A DNA stretch of 64,000 nt, from assembly GCA_963573385.1 (NCBI GenBank), contig CAUYLG010021657.1, forward strand, positions 1-64,000, written 5' to 3'. The position numbers and the translations under genes are program-made. The DNA comes from Cacajao melanocephalus (taxonomy: Eukaryota; Chordata; Mammalia; Primates; Pitheciidae). Of the stretch, positions 24,225-36,732 are shown in pieces (positions within the stretch are counted from its first letter, which is position 1; every line of letters starts with the position of its first letter). The notes under the pieces were generated by a model that saw nothing but the letters and a program-made list of their open reading frames with translations, had not been told where the DNA came from and ran no database searches.

Positions 24225-26569
24225 TCCTTTTTTTAAAATTATACTTTAAGTTCTGGGATACAAGTGCAGAACGTGCAGATTTGTTACATAGGTATACACA
24301 TGCCATGGCAGTTTGCTGCACCCATCAACACATAATCTACATTAGGTATTTCTCCTAATGCTCTCTCCCCACTACCTTCACACCCCACCCCACCCCTGAC
24401 AGGCCCTGGGTGTTTGATATTTCCCTCCCTGTTTCCATGTGTTCTCATTCTTCAATACATGCTTATGAGTGAGAACATGCAGTGTTTGGTTTTCTGTTCC
24501 TGTGTTAGTTTGCTAAGAATGATGGTTTCCAGCTTCATCCATGTCCCTGCAAAGGACATGAACTCATTCTTGTTTCATGGCTGCATAGTATTCCATGGTA
24601 TAAATGTGCCACATTTTCTTTATCCAGTCTATCATTGATGGACATTTGGGTTGATTCCAAGTTTTTTCTATCGTGAACAGTGCTGCAATAAACATATGTG
24701 TGCATGTGTCCTTATACTAGAATGATTTATGACCCTTTGGGTATATACCCAGTAATTGAATTGCTATGTCAAACGGTATTTCTGATTCTAGATCCTTGAG
24801 GAATTGCCACACTGTCTTCCACATGGTTGAACTAATTTACACTCCCACCAACAGTGTAAAAGCTTTTCTATTTCTCCAAATCCTCTCCAGCTTCTGTTGT
24901 TTCCTCACTTTTAAATAATCACCATTTTAACTGGAGTGAGATGGTATCTCATTGTGGTTATGATTTGCATTTCTCTAATGACCAATAATGAGCTTTTTTT
25001 CATATACTTGTTGGCTGCATAAATGTGTTTTCTTGAGAAGTGTTTGTTCATATCTGTCACCCACTTTTTGATGAGGTTGTTTTTTTTTTTCCTTGTAAAA
25101 TTGTTGAATTTTTTTGTAGATTCTGGATATTAGTCCTTTTGTCAGATAGATAGATTGCAAAAATTTTCTCCCATTCTGTAGATTGCCTGTTCACTCTGAT
25201 GATCATTTCTTTTGCTGTGCAGAAGCTCTTTAGTTTAATTAGATCCCAGTTGTCAACTCTGGTTTTGTTGCCATTGCTTTCAGTGTTTTAGTCATGAAGT
25301 CTTTGCCCATGCCTATGTCCTGAATGGTACTGCCTACCTTTTCTTCTAGGGTTTTTATGATTTTAGGTCTTATGTTTAAGTCTTTAATCCACCTTGAGTT
25401 AATTTTCACATAAGTTGTAAGGAAGGGGTCCTGTTTCAGTTTTCTGCATATGGCTAGCCAGTTTTCCCAACACTATTTACTAAATAGGGAATCCTTTCCC
25501 CATTACTTGTTTTTATCAGGTTTGTCAAAGAGCAGATGGTTATAGATATGTGGTATTATTTCTGAAGCCTCTATTCTGTTCCATTGGTCTATATATCTGT
25601 TTTGGTAACAGTACTATATTGTTTTGTTTACTGTAGCTTTAAAGTATAGTTTGAAGTCAGGTAGTGTGATGGCTCCTGCTTTGTTCTTTTTCCTTAAAAT
25701 TGTCTTAGCTCTACAGGCTATTTTTTGGTTCCAAATGAAATTTAAAGTAGTTTTTTCCCCAATTCTGTGAAGAAAGTCAGTGGTAGCTTGGTGGGGATAG
25801 CATTAAATCTATAAATTACTTTGGGAAGTATGGCCCTTTTCACAGTATTGATTCTTCCTATCCATGAGCATGGAACATTTTCCCATTTGTTTGTATCCTC
25901 TCTTATTTCCTTGAGCAGTGGTTTGTAGTTCTTCTTGAAGAGGTCCTTCACATCCCTTGTAAGTTTCATTCCTAGGTATTTTCTTCTCCTTGTAGCAATT
26001 GAGAATGGGAGTTCACTCATGATTTGGCTCTCTGTTTGTCTGTTATTGTTCTATAGGAATACTTGTGATTTTTGCACATTGATTTTGTATCCTGAGACTT
26101 TGCTGAAATTGCTTATGAGCTTAAAGGAGATTTGGGGTTGAGACAATGGGGTTTTCTAAATATACAATCATGTCATCTGCAAACAGAGACAATTTGACTT
26201 CTTCCCTTTCTATTTAAATACACTTTATTTCTTTCACTTGCCTGATTACCCTCTCCAGAACTTCCAATACTATGATGAATAGGAGTGATGAGAGAGGGCA
26301 TCCTTGTCTAGTGCTGGTTTTCAAAGGGAATGTTTCCAGGTTTTGCCAATTCTATATGATATTGGCTATGGGTTTGTCATAAATAACTCTTATTATTTTG
26401 AGATACATTTCATTAATATGTAGTTTATTGAGAGTTTTTAGCATAAAGAGGTATTGAATTTTGTCAAAGGTATTCTCTGCATCTATTGAGATAATCATGT
26501 GGTTTTTGTCATTGGTTCTGATTATGTGATGGATTACGTTGATTGATTTGCATATGTTGAACCAGCCTT
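24225..26569 (-). mobile_element. Second L1 element, antisense, 5'-truncated (L1PA/L1PB-like)
   Basis: Begins with the reversed 3' end (TTTTTTTAAAATTATACTTT), then the standard reversed 3'UTR and ORF2 landmarks, e.g. GAGAACATGCAGTGTTTGGT and TTCTTTATCCAGTCTATCAT. It runs to ACCAGCCTT at 26569, where ORF2 homology stops. It inserted next to the older L1. Younger-looking than its neighbours but not intact. Confidence 0.87.
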
Positions 26570-26618
26570 CAACATCAACAAAAAGGATGTCCACACAGAA
26601 ACCTCATCTGAAGGCAAC
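26570..26618 (+). mobile_element. Short L1 5'UTR-like scrap in opposite orientation
   Basis: CAACATCAACAAAAAGGATG and CCACACAGAAACCTCATCTG resemble the end of a primate L1 5'UTR, just before ORF1, in sense orientation. It abuts the antisense L1 body. This is the pattern of a 5' inversion, or of a rearrangement join. Confidence 0.5.
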
Positions 26619-26689
26619 CTAGCTTTAAATAGTCAAGTCACTGAAATACTCTTTCTTTACCGTGAGAGTCACTAATTTAAACATGTATG

Positions 26690-26825
26690 TGTAAGAATCA
26701 TCTGGAAGCTTGTTTCAAATGTATGTTTCCAATCCACAAACCCCTAGAGAGTCTAATACTACAAATAACCCAGAAAACTACATTTTTAACAATTACCTAA
26801 GTTTTTCAAAGTAATCTAAGTAGTA
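26690..26825 (+). mobile_element. MER5-like hAT DNA transposon fragment
   Basis: GAATCATCTGGAAGCTTGTT followed by the matching body and a diverged end fits the MER5 non-autonomous family. Confidence 0.6.
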
Positions 26826-27179
26826 CAAACTCTAAATTATGTTGGTAATAATGGAGAAAAAAACCTTTCATATGCTGGGACACTACATACTTAGTATATT
26901 AATTTAAAGTTAGTTGTTAATACCATGTGTCTCATTCTTTATTTGGTGTTTGTATTTTATCTTCATGAATTAATGTTTGTCGCTACATTTAGTGTATTGA
27001 ACTATACACTAGTCTGATGCTATAAATTATCACTATAAGTGATGGCATTATGTTTTTATATAAATTTTAGAAATGTAGAAACCAAAATATCTTAGTATTT
27101 CTTTGACATGAAAAGAAATTAGTATTAGCATTCCCCAGATACATATAGGGTAGATCAATTTCAGAATGAAATATGATGA
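26826..27179. other. Intergenic, no recognised feature
   Basis: AT-rich, nothing to annotate. Confidence 0.45.
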
Positions 27180-27765
27180 AATGAGAACTACTGTTGAATT
27201 ATTACATCCAATCTCTTTGCTTCTTCCTTGTTTCCTACAATCTAATCTCTATAGTTATAATGTTCCTTTTAAAACATAGTCAGATTATGTCATTTCTGTG
27301 CCTAAAACCCTTCAGAATAAAAACCAAAGTCCTTATCTTTGCTACCTGTAAAACCTTATCTCCTCAGCTCCTTCCCCTACCCACATCCCAACCCCAGCTC
27401 TCTGCCCCATGCTCCTTACTGAAATGCTCTGCTTAAAGTGCTCTTCTCCATATATCCTCACCACTCCAGGTCTCACTTTCTTCAGTTCTTTGCTCAAATA
27501 TTGCCCATGCACAGAGGCCTCTATTGACTATCCAAAATAAAACAGCATATTCCCCACTCCTCATCAATCACTAGCCCTTATAAATTGTTATATTTTTATT
27601 TATAGCACACGACTATTTGACATGTATTCATTTGTATGCACTTCTCTATAATTTTAAGCTCTTCAAGCACAAGGACTTTGTTTTGGCACTGCTATATTGC
27701 CAGGACTTGGAATAGTATCTGGCACATAGTAGGTACTCAATAAATACTTGTTTCACAAATACTGG
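27180..27765 (+). mobile_element. LINE-2 (L2) 3' end
   Basis: Protein-like C-rich tract (CTTCTCCATATATCCTCACC...) followed by the classic L2 tail: GGCACATAGTAGGTACTCAA then TAAATACTTGTTTCA. An ancient mammalian LINE. Confidence 0.82.
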
Positions 27766-28236
27766 TGATTATCCACAGCTTGGCCTGTCTCCAGTATAAG
27801 GCAAGACTATTAAAATCCAAGTTTTATAAAGTAGGCAATGTTTTTAAAGGTAATTTTATTTTTTCTTAATTTCCCATCTATTTTGAAAGTCGTTTTAATT
27901 TATTGCTTTCAGATTTATCATCCCTTTTGCAAACTCTATTCTTTCCATCTTTTTCTTGTCTATTTTTCAGATATATGAGATAATTTATTTTGAATTATGG
28001 CAATTGAAAGTTGATATTTAATTTCAACAGGTTTTAATTACTTAATTGAAATATGAAACTCCAACTATGAATTCAACGTTGGTGAAAGGCACGAGATTTA
28101 CATTCCCATAAAACTGAGCAGTTGACTTTCATGGGATACTTATATGGGGAAAGTATATGAATGGCTAATAACATTCAGGATTTCCTCTGAAAACTAGAAA
28201 TCTTCTTGATGGAAAAACTGACTAAAAGAATAATTT
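27766..28236. other. Intergenic, no recognised feature
   Basis: AT-rich, no gene signal. Confidence 0.45.
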
Positions 28237-28540
28237 GGCCAGGTGCAGTGGCTCATGACTGTAATCCCAGCACTTTGGGAGACTGGGGGGCAGATTGCTT
28301 GAGCCCAGGAGTTTGAGACCAGACCGGGCAACATGGTGAAACCCTGTCTCTACAAAAACTACAAAAATTAGCTGGGTGTGGTGGCACACACCTGTGATCC
28401 CAGCTATTCAGGAGGCTAAGGTGGGAGGATGGCTTGAGCTGGGAGGCGAAGGTTGCAGTGAGACCACACCACTGCACTCCAGCCTGGGTGACAGGGTGAA
28501 ACCCTGTCTCAAATCAAACAAAAACAAAACAAAAAAATAA
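28237..28540 (+). mobile_element. Alu element, full dimer, sense, with target-site duplication
   Basis: Starts GGCCAGGTGCAGTGGCTCAT and ends in an A-rich tail (AAATCAAACAAAAAC...). The flanks carry near-identical copies of an A-rich 13-mer ending ATAATTT (28224-28236 and 28531-28543), a target-site duplication. Confidence 0.93.
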
Positions 28541-28779
28541 TTTGTTTCTCAGCATCCTCTGATACATGCACTCTGACACCAACACGTGTACTGGTAGAGG
28601 TTACTATGCCATCAAGATATTCCTGTCTGTAATAAAACCGATGTTATTTAGACAAAAGATTCAAAGCACTTTGAAAATTGAAGGAGGAAAAAAGTAGCTG
28701 TTGTATAAAATATTTTTAGTAAACTAAGATTGAATTACATTAAAACTGTCCACTTTTAAGGACATTCACACCTGCTCTA

Positions 28780-30367
28780 GTACCTGGAAATGCCCCATGT
28801 TTCTATACACTGTCAAATGACCTATGGCTCTGCTTGGACTAATGCTCAAGTAACACCTGTCTTAAGAACTTAAGCTCAATGCCAAACAGTTGAGTAGTGG
28901 GTGCAGAAGTTTCTCCAAATTATGTACAGTTTTAGAGTCAAATGAGGCCCAGCTATGGAATCTCCTATGCTTAGCACACAGAAAAGTCAATTCCCTCAAA
29001 ATATGATTGGGTGTCATTTTATTACCAGTAGACATACCCTAAATTATCATGTAAGATTCCAGCTTTTATGTAATCATACCTAGTGGCAGGTTCATTACAT
29101 TGGACCACTTCCATCATAGATGGGGTAGCATTTTGTTTTTTCTAGAATAAATACTTACTCTGGATATGGATTTGCCTTCCCTGCACACAATGCTTCTGCC
29201 AAAACTACCATCTGTGGACTTCTGAAATGCCTTATCTGCCATCATAGTATTCCATAAAACATTACTTCTAATCAAACAAGGCTCATGAAATACAGTGGTC
29301 TTAACATGTTCCATACCATCCTGAAGTAGCTGGCTTGACAGAGTGGTGGAATGGTCTTTTGAAGGTCAGTTGCAGTGCCAGCTAGGTGGCAATGCTTTGC
29401 AGGACTGGGGCAAGGTTCTCTGGGAGTCTGTATATGCTATGAATCAGCATCAACATATGGTCCTGTTTCTCCCATAGCTGGGATACACAGGTCCAGGAAT
29501 CAAGGGATGGAAATGGAAGTAGCACTGCTCACTTTTACCCCTAGTGATCCATTAGCAAAATTTTTGCTTTCCATTCCTATGACCTTATACTCTGCTGGCC
29601 TGGAGGTCTTATTTTTAAAAGGAGGAAGGCTTTCTCCAGGAGGAACAACAATGATTCCATTGAACTGGAAATCAAAACTGCCACCTGGCCCCTTGAGGGC
29701 CTTCATGCCTTTGAGTCAACAGACAAAAAAAGGTAGTTATAATGTTGGCTGGGGTGATTGGTCCTGATTACCAAGGGGCAATTTGACTACTAATGGAGGT
29801 AAGAAGCATATGTCTGGAATACAGAGGATCCCTTAGGGTTGGCTTTTAGTATTACCGTGCTCTGTGACTACGGTCAATGGAAATACAAAACAACCCAATC
29901 ATCTATCAGTACTACTAATATCCCAGACTCTTCAGGAATAAAGATTTGGGCCACCCAAGCAGGTAAAGAACTATAAGCAGCTGAGATGCTTGCTGAAGGA
30001 AATGGGAATATAGAATGGGTAGTGGAATAAGGCAGTTATGAATACTAGCTATGACCACATGATCAGTTACAGAAATGAGGACTGTAACTGTCGTGCGTAT
30101 TTCCTCCTTATGTTGTTTTGAGTGTGTGTATGTGTAGCAAACATCTGTGTGTTTCTTTCCCCTGTTATCTCCTTGTCATGTAATATAAGATGCATTAACT
30201 TTGTATCATAGTATTTAAGTAGTGTTAACTTTACATTATAGCATTTAAGTTATGGGATATGGAAGAGAAGAGAAAACATCATCCAAGGACTTTGCATCCT
30301 CTTCTGAGGAAAGGCTGTATTTTTGGTTGTACATAGAATAGTTGTATCATTTTAGGTGGAAGTACGA
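28780..30367 (+). mobile_element. MaLR/ERVL internal region with broken dUTPase-like coding remnant
   Basis: This is internal sequence of a mammalian apparent LTR retrotransposon (MST/THE1-like), lying immediately 5' of a matching LTR at 30368. A 130-codon open frame at 29375-29767 contains AGLEVLF, GGTTMIPLNWK and LPPGPL tracts. These fit the order of a retroviral-type dUTPase region as found in ERVL relatives. The frame then shifts by one, and the next conserved-looking segment (AGVIGPDYQG) lies in another frame that stops at TGA 29784-29786. The element is non-coding. Confidence 0.75.
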
Positions 30368-30775
30368 TGATAGAGTTTGGATGTCTGTTTCCACCTAAAT
30401 CTCATGTTGAATTGTAATCCTCAGTGCTGGAGATGGGGCTTGGTGGGAAGTGTTTCGGTCATGGAGGCACACCCCTCATGGCTTGGTGCTGTCGTCGAGA
30501 TAGTGAGTGAGTTCTCATGAGATCTGGTTGTTTAAAAGTATGTGGCATCTCTCCCACCCCAAGTCTCTCTCTCTCCTGCTTTTGCCATGTGAAATGCCTA
30601 CTCCTGCTTTGCCTTCTGTCATGAGTAAAAGCTCCCTGAGGCCTCCCCAGAAGCTGAGTGATATTAGTGCCATGCTTAGACAGCCTGCAGAACTGTGAGC
30701 CAATTAAACTTCTTTTCTTTATAAATTACCCAGTCTCTGGTATTTCTTTATAGCAACACAAGATACACATAATAC
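30368..30775 (+). mobile_element. MaLR 3' LTR (THE1/MST-like)
   Basis: TGATAGAGTTTGGATGTCTG at the start, then GAGATCTGGTTGTTTAAAAG, GAGGCCTCCCCAGAAG-like and TTATAAATTACCCAGTCTCT near the end, as in THE1/MST LTRs. Together with the internal region it forms a 3' half element; I do not see the 5' LTR. Confidence 0.85.
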
Positions 30776-30864
30776 ATATGACTTTATCATTGTCTTTATA
30801 TGATGATTAAGTATGGTTTAGGGGGATGCATATGGGTTTCAACATGGCAAGGTGTGGACTTTTG

Positions 30865-31330
30865 ATGGTTAATTTCATCTGTCAACTTGGCTGGACCTAT
30901 ATAGGATGCCCAGATATTTAGTCAAATATTATGCTGGGTGTTTCTGTGAGGGTATTTTGGAGGAGAGTAACATTTAAATTGGTGGACTTTGAGTAAAGCA
31001 GATTGCCCTCCATAACGTGGGTGGGCCTCATTCAGTCATTTGAAGGCCTACAGAGAACAAAAAGACTGGACTCCTAATGCAAGCCAGAATTTCTCCATCA
31101 GTCTGCCTTTGGACTTCACCGCAACCTTGACTCTTCCTGGTTCTATCACAGACTGCCTTCACACTCAAACTGAAATACTGGCTCTCCAGTCTGCTGGCCT
31201 TCAGACTAGAACTTCTGAGCATCAGCTTTCCTGGGTCTCCAGCCCACCAGCCTTCCCTGAAGATTTTGTACTTGGCAGCCTTCATAATCACAGGAGCCAA
31301 TTCCTATAATAAATATCTTTCTCTGTATAT
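30865..31330 (+). repeat. Interspersed repeat, family not assigned (longer relative of 8245-8485)
   Basis: TGATGGTTAATTTCATCTGT at the start, GTGGGTGGGCCTCATTCAGT in the middle, and CATAATCACAGGAGCCAATT near the end, followed by AATAAATATC. This is a familiar medium-reiterated repeat of mammals. Open frames on both strands here (31028-31300, 31040-31309) are repeat sequence. Confidence 0.6.
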
Positions 31331-32499
31331 ACACATTCTATTATTTCTGAATACCTAATATTCTTCCCAACAAAGCCAAAAATGCTAGTAACCTACAAAT
31401 TATATACAGGAAAATAGAGATATTTTGTTAACTGGATTCAAAACATTTTATAAGTACTAAAGTTCATGACTGACAATTACTTAGAGCAAACAAAAGTTTG
31501 CATTATATACACTTCATCTGAGAGATCTAGTTGTTCATTGGATGTTAAGTGTGTAGACTTTTCTATTACCATGCTCTTGCCTAACTTATAAACATCTACT
31601 TAATCCTTTTAATAAACACCATTTTTGTAGGACTTTGACTTAAGAATATTTAAGTTAAATACTCTATCACTGTATTTTAAAAAAATGTATAAGCTAACAT
31701 AACACTGATACACAATGAAATCTACTTTCAACTTTCATTTATTACCAATAATGATAATTTAGTTTTTTTAAAAAAATGTTTTTGATGCATCCAGCACTAC
31801 CTAATATATGTAAGCTGAATACAAGCTAGGAAGCAAAATGAAAATCACATTAAGTGTCTTGCTGTTACATTCATTAAATCAATTATATATGAAACTGGGC
31901 TACAGAAAAAAAGTACAAAATTATGGAATATATTTTGAAAATAATCTCAAACTTTTGTGAGACATTGAGGCTCTGTAGAACAGTTTACAAAACAAAATGC
32001 AAGAAATTATGTATAGCATTTGTGGGCTTCTTACAAGAAAAAAAAGCAATTTTTGAAGTTCCTTCAAGGACGGAAGATAATGGATGTTTTCATAGTTTGC
32101 ATCTGGACTAACTCTATTAGCATCATTAGTGGTAATGTATTCCAGAAGCCATTTAATGTAATTATGCAGATAATATTTTTTTCATTAAGAATGTTGTGGG
32201 ATTTCAAATAAGAACATTTTTAAGATTAAATCTTTTAATCTATTAAGAGCAGTTTTCTCAAAAGATCTATTACCTATATAGAAAGAAATAGGAAAACTGT
32301 AGGTTAAGAGACTACTAAAAATCTTCACTTTTGTAACACCTACATACTGGTTCAACCAACAAATTGCTAAGTCAAGATAGAAAGGAAAATTTTCCTTTAC
32401 TTTTATGTCTTAGCCTAGAGATGTTTAAAATATAAACATTATTATATTAGAAGTACATTAATTATCATGGACGTGATTTTTAATTCCTTTTTTTTTTCT
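31331..32499. other. Intergenic, AT-rich, no recognised feature
   Basis: No gene, RNA or named repeat seen. Confidence 0.45.
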
Positions 32500-32693
32500 A
32501 TTCAGCCACCTTTTAACCTTTCTTGAACCACTATCCTGACTTTCTTTGGAAAAACATCCCTCTCAGACTCTCTGGACATGTGGTTTGGGTGGGGCTGTTT
32601 CCTCGGTTTTAGAGATTGACATGTGTCATGAAAACCAGCCAATCTAAGCACCTCCCCACTTCCACATTGCACCCCCACGTGCTTGCATGTGCG

Positions 32694-32724
<31 letters not shown>

Positions 32725-33030
32725 ACACACACACACACACACACAGAGTCAATAAAGTTGTTTCTGGACCTCGGGTGGAGCTCTTAGTCTGGGACTCCTC
32801 GTAGTACCGAATAGATGCCTAACACACCACCAAGCTTTCTAGACACCAGAATGAGTTCACATGCCAGGAAAGGAAGAGAGCCAGACTCAGTCCTGATAAT
32901 CTGATTTGTCCTCATGGATGGAGCCACTGCAGAAGTTTGCTTGATCCAATAAATCTTTGTTTGAGTTTTTTGTTTGTTAAGCCTATTTAATTTAGTTTCA
33001 GTTGTTTGCAAATGAAAGAGTCCTAATAAC
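32500..33030 (+). mobile_element. ERVL/MaLR-like LTR with internal (CA)n
   Basis: The 3' part (AGTTTGCTTGATCCAATAAA, TGTTAAGCCTATTTAATTTA, GTTGTTTGCAAATGAAAGAG) is a familiar LTR ending that includes an AATAAA. A CA microsatellite at 32693-32745 splits it. Family not certain. Confidence 0.5.
32693..32745 (+). repeat. (CA)n microsatellite
   Basis: About 26 CA units with one CAGA interruption near 32720. Confidence 0.95.
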
Positions 33031-33039
33031 CATACACTA

Positions 33040-33452
33040 CTATTTTTAAAAATATTCTTTTATTATTATTATTATTATACTTTAAGTCCTGGGGTACATG
33101 TGCAGATCTTGCAGGATTGTTACAGAGGTATACACATGCCATGGTGGTTTTCTGCCTTCCTCCCCACTGCCATCACCTACATTAGGTTATTTCTCCTAAT
33201 GTTATCCCTCCCCAACCTCCCCACCCCGTGCTATCCTTCCCCTAGCCCCTCACCTCCCAATTGACCCCAGTGTGTAATGTTTCCCTCCCTGTGTCCATGT
33301 GTTCTCATTGTTCAACACCCACTTATGAGTGAGAACATGTGGTGTTTGGTTTTCTGTTTTTGTGTCAGTTTGCTGAGAATGACAGTTTCCAGATTACTCC
33401 ATGTCCCTGCAAAGGACATGAACTTGTCCTTTTTTATGGCTGCATATAAGCA
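33040..33452 (-). mobile_element. L1 3' end, antisense, severely 5'-truncated
   Basis: A (TTA)n tract leads into ACTTTAAGTCCTGGGGTACA and the reversed L1 3'UTR, up to TTTTATGGCTGCATA, where homology stops. About 0.4 kb survives, L1PA/L1PB-like. Confidence 0.87.
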
Positions 33453-34049
33453 ACTCTTTCTCCTACCCATTTTTTATAAAGGACAATTATCGCTTTGTCG
33501 TTTCCAGTTGTTCCCCACAGAAAGTATCATCATATTTCTTCCTTCTAAATATCACTTTCTCATATTAATAAACACTGCAAAACCATCTTCTTATATTACC
33601 CCTCCTAGGTTTGAATTCTTTTCCAACTAAGAATTTAAATTGAGTCAGCTGGCACCTAATATTCACATGCCTCTGTTCTCCTGGAGGTTGGTATGAGTTT
33701 ATGGTCTTGGATTATAAATTCCTCGTGGCAATTACAAGTAATATTGGTATTTGAGTAGTTCAGGGTTTCCCACACACTTAGCAGTAAGTGTCAAGCAGTA
33801 TCATTTGGACTGGTTAGTTGAAAATTGTATCTAGTGTAAAGTCCTACACTCACATTTGACATACCTCAGAGGATCGTAAGTTGTGCAGGAATGGCAACCT
33901 CAAGAACCTTTAAATATTGAGTTTTCCTATGATGCAGAACAGGTACGATTTTTTTTCTTTGTGGAAATTTTCCTGTAACTTGATCTCACAGTGCAAATAT
34001 GCTAAACTTACAACAACACAAACCCATTTCTATATCACTCTTTCAGTTA
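33453..34049. other. Intergenic, no recognised feature
   Basis: No gene signal seen. Confidence 0.45.
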
Positions 34050-34470
34050 TTGCTGCACTATAACCCTTCAAAATGTATGACTTAAAGTAATAATGATTAA
34101 TTATTTCTCATGATTCTGAGGATTGTTTGGGCAATTCTTCTATTTCCTGGAAGCAGGTATGTGTTTGTATTGTGTTTGTATCTGAGCTCACTTGTGACTT
34201 CATTCAGCTAGCTGATTGGCTGGGCTTGGGTTCAGCTGGGTTATTTGCTGGGTACTTCGTTTCTCTCCTCTCAGCACTTCCAAGACTGCAAAAATAGAAG
34301 TTACAATGCCTCTTAAAGCTTAGCTTTGCAAGCCATCTAGGGGCATTTCTAAAACTGCATTTTATTGATCAAAACAAAAACCAGCCCACCTTAGGTACGG
34401 TTGGTGATGATGGGAATAACTTTACCACTTGATGAGAGATTGTAGAAAGTGTGTAGGATGGAGGCTATTG
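34050..34470 (-). repeat. MLT-like interspersed repeat, decayed
   Basis: AATTATTTCTCATGATTCTG followed by diverged GATTGGCTGGGCTTGG-type tracts resembles a reversed, common MaLR/MER repeat. Low certainty on family and ends. Confidence 0.45.
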
Positions 34471-35939
34471 TGAGCACCATTGGAGACAATCTACTGCACT
34501 TTCGTTTTTATTTATAATTGGAAAAAAACTATTATACCTTTTTTATTTCTGAATCTTCTTGATGCATACAGGAGAATTCTTCCCTAATTGATACTCATAA
34601 AAGTACTCAAAATGAAAAATAATGATTTTATTCAGAAGTAAATATCTCTGAAGTGGAAACTATTAGAATATGCAGTTACATAGAAGTCACACATATGCTT
34701 GGATATTGTCTTTGGCTTACGTATGCAACCAAGCTGATAATATGTAAAATATGTAGGCTTTGCTTTTATTTAAAAAGGCCAAACATAAATATTGTTATCA
34801 CTATCCATTCTGTCTTTTACTTTTCTCTGTAGTGTTTCAATTTTTTGATAACATAAAAGGTTTGGAAAAGCCATACAGGGCTTTCAACCAAAATATTGCA
34901 TTACGTAAGTCTGAAAAGTGCAGCAGTATATGCAAAAGGCTTGTCTTTTGCATTTGAGATATTTTTAAATGTTCTATGAAGTGTGATTTATTCAAAAGTT
35001 TTATATAATTTATATAGTTTTAAAACATGAAAACTCTCAAGAATACAAATATGTGTGTAAAAATATAAAGACATTCATAGAAATGGTAAATACCAAATTC
35101 CGCATGGTGGATACCTTGGGTGAGGAAGAGAGGAAAAGGCGATCGAACAGCTGTAACTAAGGGGAAATAACATGTTGGCAATGCTTTATTTCTTAACCGT
35201 GTGATAGGTGTGCAGGTAATTGTTATCTTTTTCTTTATATCTTTCTATGGAAATTACTACAAAATTATAAAGACAATTTTATATTTATCATTTAATTAAG
35301 ATGCCATGCAGATCTATGCTACATGAAGATCTTTCAGAAATAAAATTTTATTGGTTTCTAAAATGTTGCCTCACTATAGAGATAATTCTGAAAATTCAAC
35401 CCCCCATGCAATACCATTTCATAATAGTTTTTTCTTTTCTTTCCAATTTGAGAGACTATGCCTAATAACAGCAGAGAGGCAGGGCATCCTGCAACTTTTT
35501 CCACTGCTTACCTACACCTTCTAACTCAAGGCCAGCAGCCTCTCTAGTCCACTTAGTTGCATCTGAGAGGTTATGATACATTTTGTGAAATATACAAGGG
35601 ATATATGTGGGAATAGCATGTCTACATCTGAAAAAATGCTAGCAAAATAACTCCGAAAACTTTAATTCCTTTAACATGTTAGAGCAAAATCTTACTCTGA
35701 CAAATGTTACAGAAAATAATTTCTCATTTTTTCTAAGTAGCCTAAAAATTTTAATTTCTAACAAACATTTTCAGGTTAAAAGTTTTTTAAAAAATATCTG
35801 AATACTATGTGGGGAGCTTCCAAGAAAAAGAAATTAATGACCTCTGGTTAGCTTTATTTTACATAAGAAGTGGAAAATAGAACCAACTTAGGTTGACTAT
35901 GGCATAGAGAAGAAGAGAAATTATATGGAAGTCAGTTCA
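34471..35939. other. Intergenic, AT-rich, no recognised feature
   Basis: A/T-rich DNA with only short open frames. Nothing to support a gene. Confidence 0.45.
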
Positions 35940-36454
35940 CGCTCTGTTTTTATTTTTTGCTAGCTTTATTAAGGTATAATTAACAAATAAAAACTGTGTA
36001 TATTTATGGTATATAACATATTTTGATATATGTATATATTATGAAATGATTACATCAAGCTAATTGATATATCACCCATCACTTCATATATTTTTTTTTG
36101 TGTGGTGAGAATATTTAAGATCTAATCTCTTAGAAAATTTCAAGAATACAATACATTGTGATTAACTATATTCATCATGATAAACAATAGATCTCCAAAA
36201 CTTAGTCACCCTGTCTAACTGAAACTCTGTACCCTTTAACCAACATTTCCCCAACCCCACCTCCAGCCCCTGGCAACTACTATTTTACTCTCTGTTCTAT
36301 GTGTTCAACTTTTTTTAGATTTCCCACGTATGTGAGATCATGCAGTGTTGTCTTTTGGTGCTTTGCTTATTTCGCTTAACATAATGTTCTCTAGGTTCAT
36401 CCATGTTGTCACAAATGACAGGATTTTCTTCTTTTTTAAGGCTTCGTAGTATTC

Positions 36455-36529
36455 CTCTCTTTCTCTCTCTCTCTGTGTGTGTGTGTGTATGTATGTGTGT
36501 GTGTGTATGTGTGTGTGTGTGTGTGTGCG
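36455..36529 (+). repeat. (CT)n(TG)n compound microsatellite
   Basis: A CT run is followed by about 27 TG-type units with TATG interruptions. Confidence 0.93.
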
Positions 36530-36659
36530 CCATTCTTTTATCCATTCATCCATCCATTGATGGACACTTAGATTGATTCCATATCTTGGCTATTGCAAAT
36601 AATGCAGCAATGAACATAGGAGTGCAGTTATCTCTTTGACATACTGATTTTATTTCCTT

Positions 36660-36732
36660 TGAATATATACCTAGAATATTTTATTTCCTTTGAATATATA
36701 CCTAGATTTTATCTCCTTTGAATATATACCTA
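36660..36732 (+). repeat. Local tandem triplication of a roughly 30-base L1-derived unit
   Basis: The phrase CCTTTGAATATATACCTA occurs three times in succession, with spacing of about 30 bases, inside the L1. Confidence 0.85.

Noticed and set aside
25742..26020. 92-codon frame resembling reverse-transcriptase protein
   Set aside because: L1 ORF2 remnant in an antisense, truncated element; not an independent gene.
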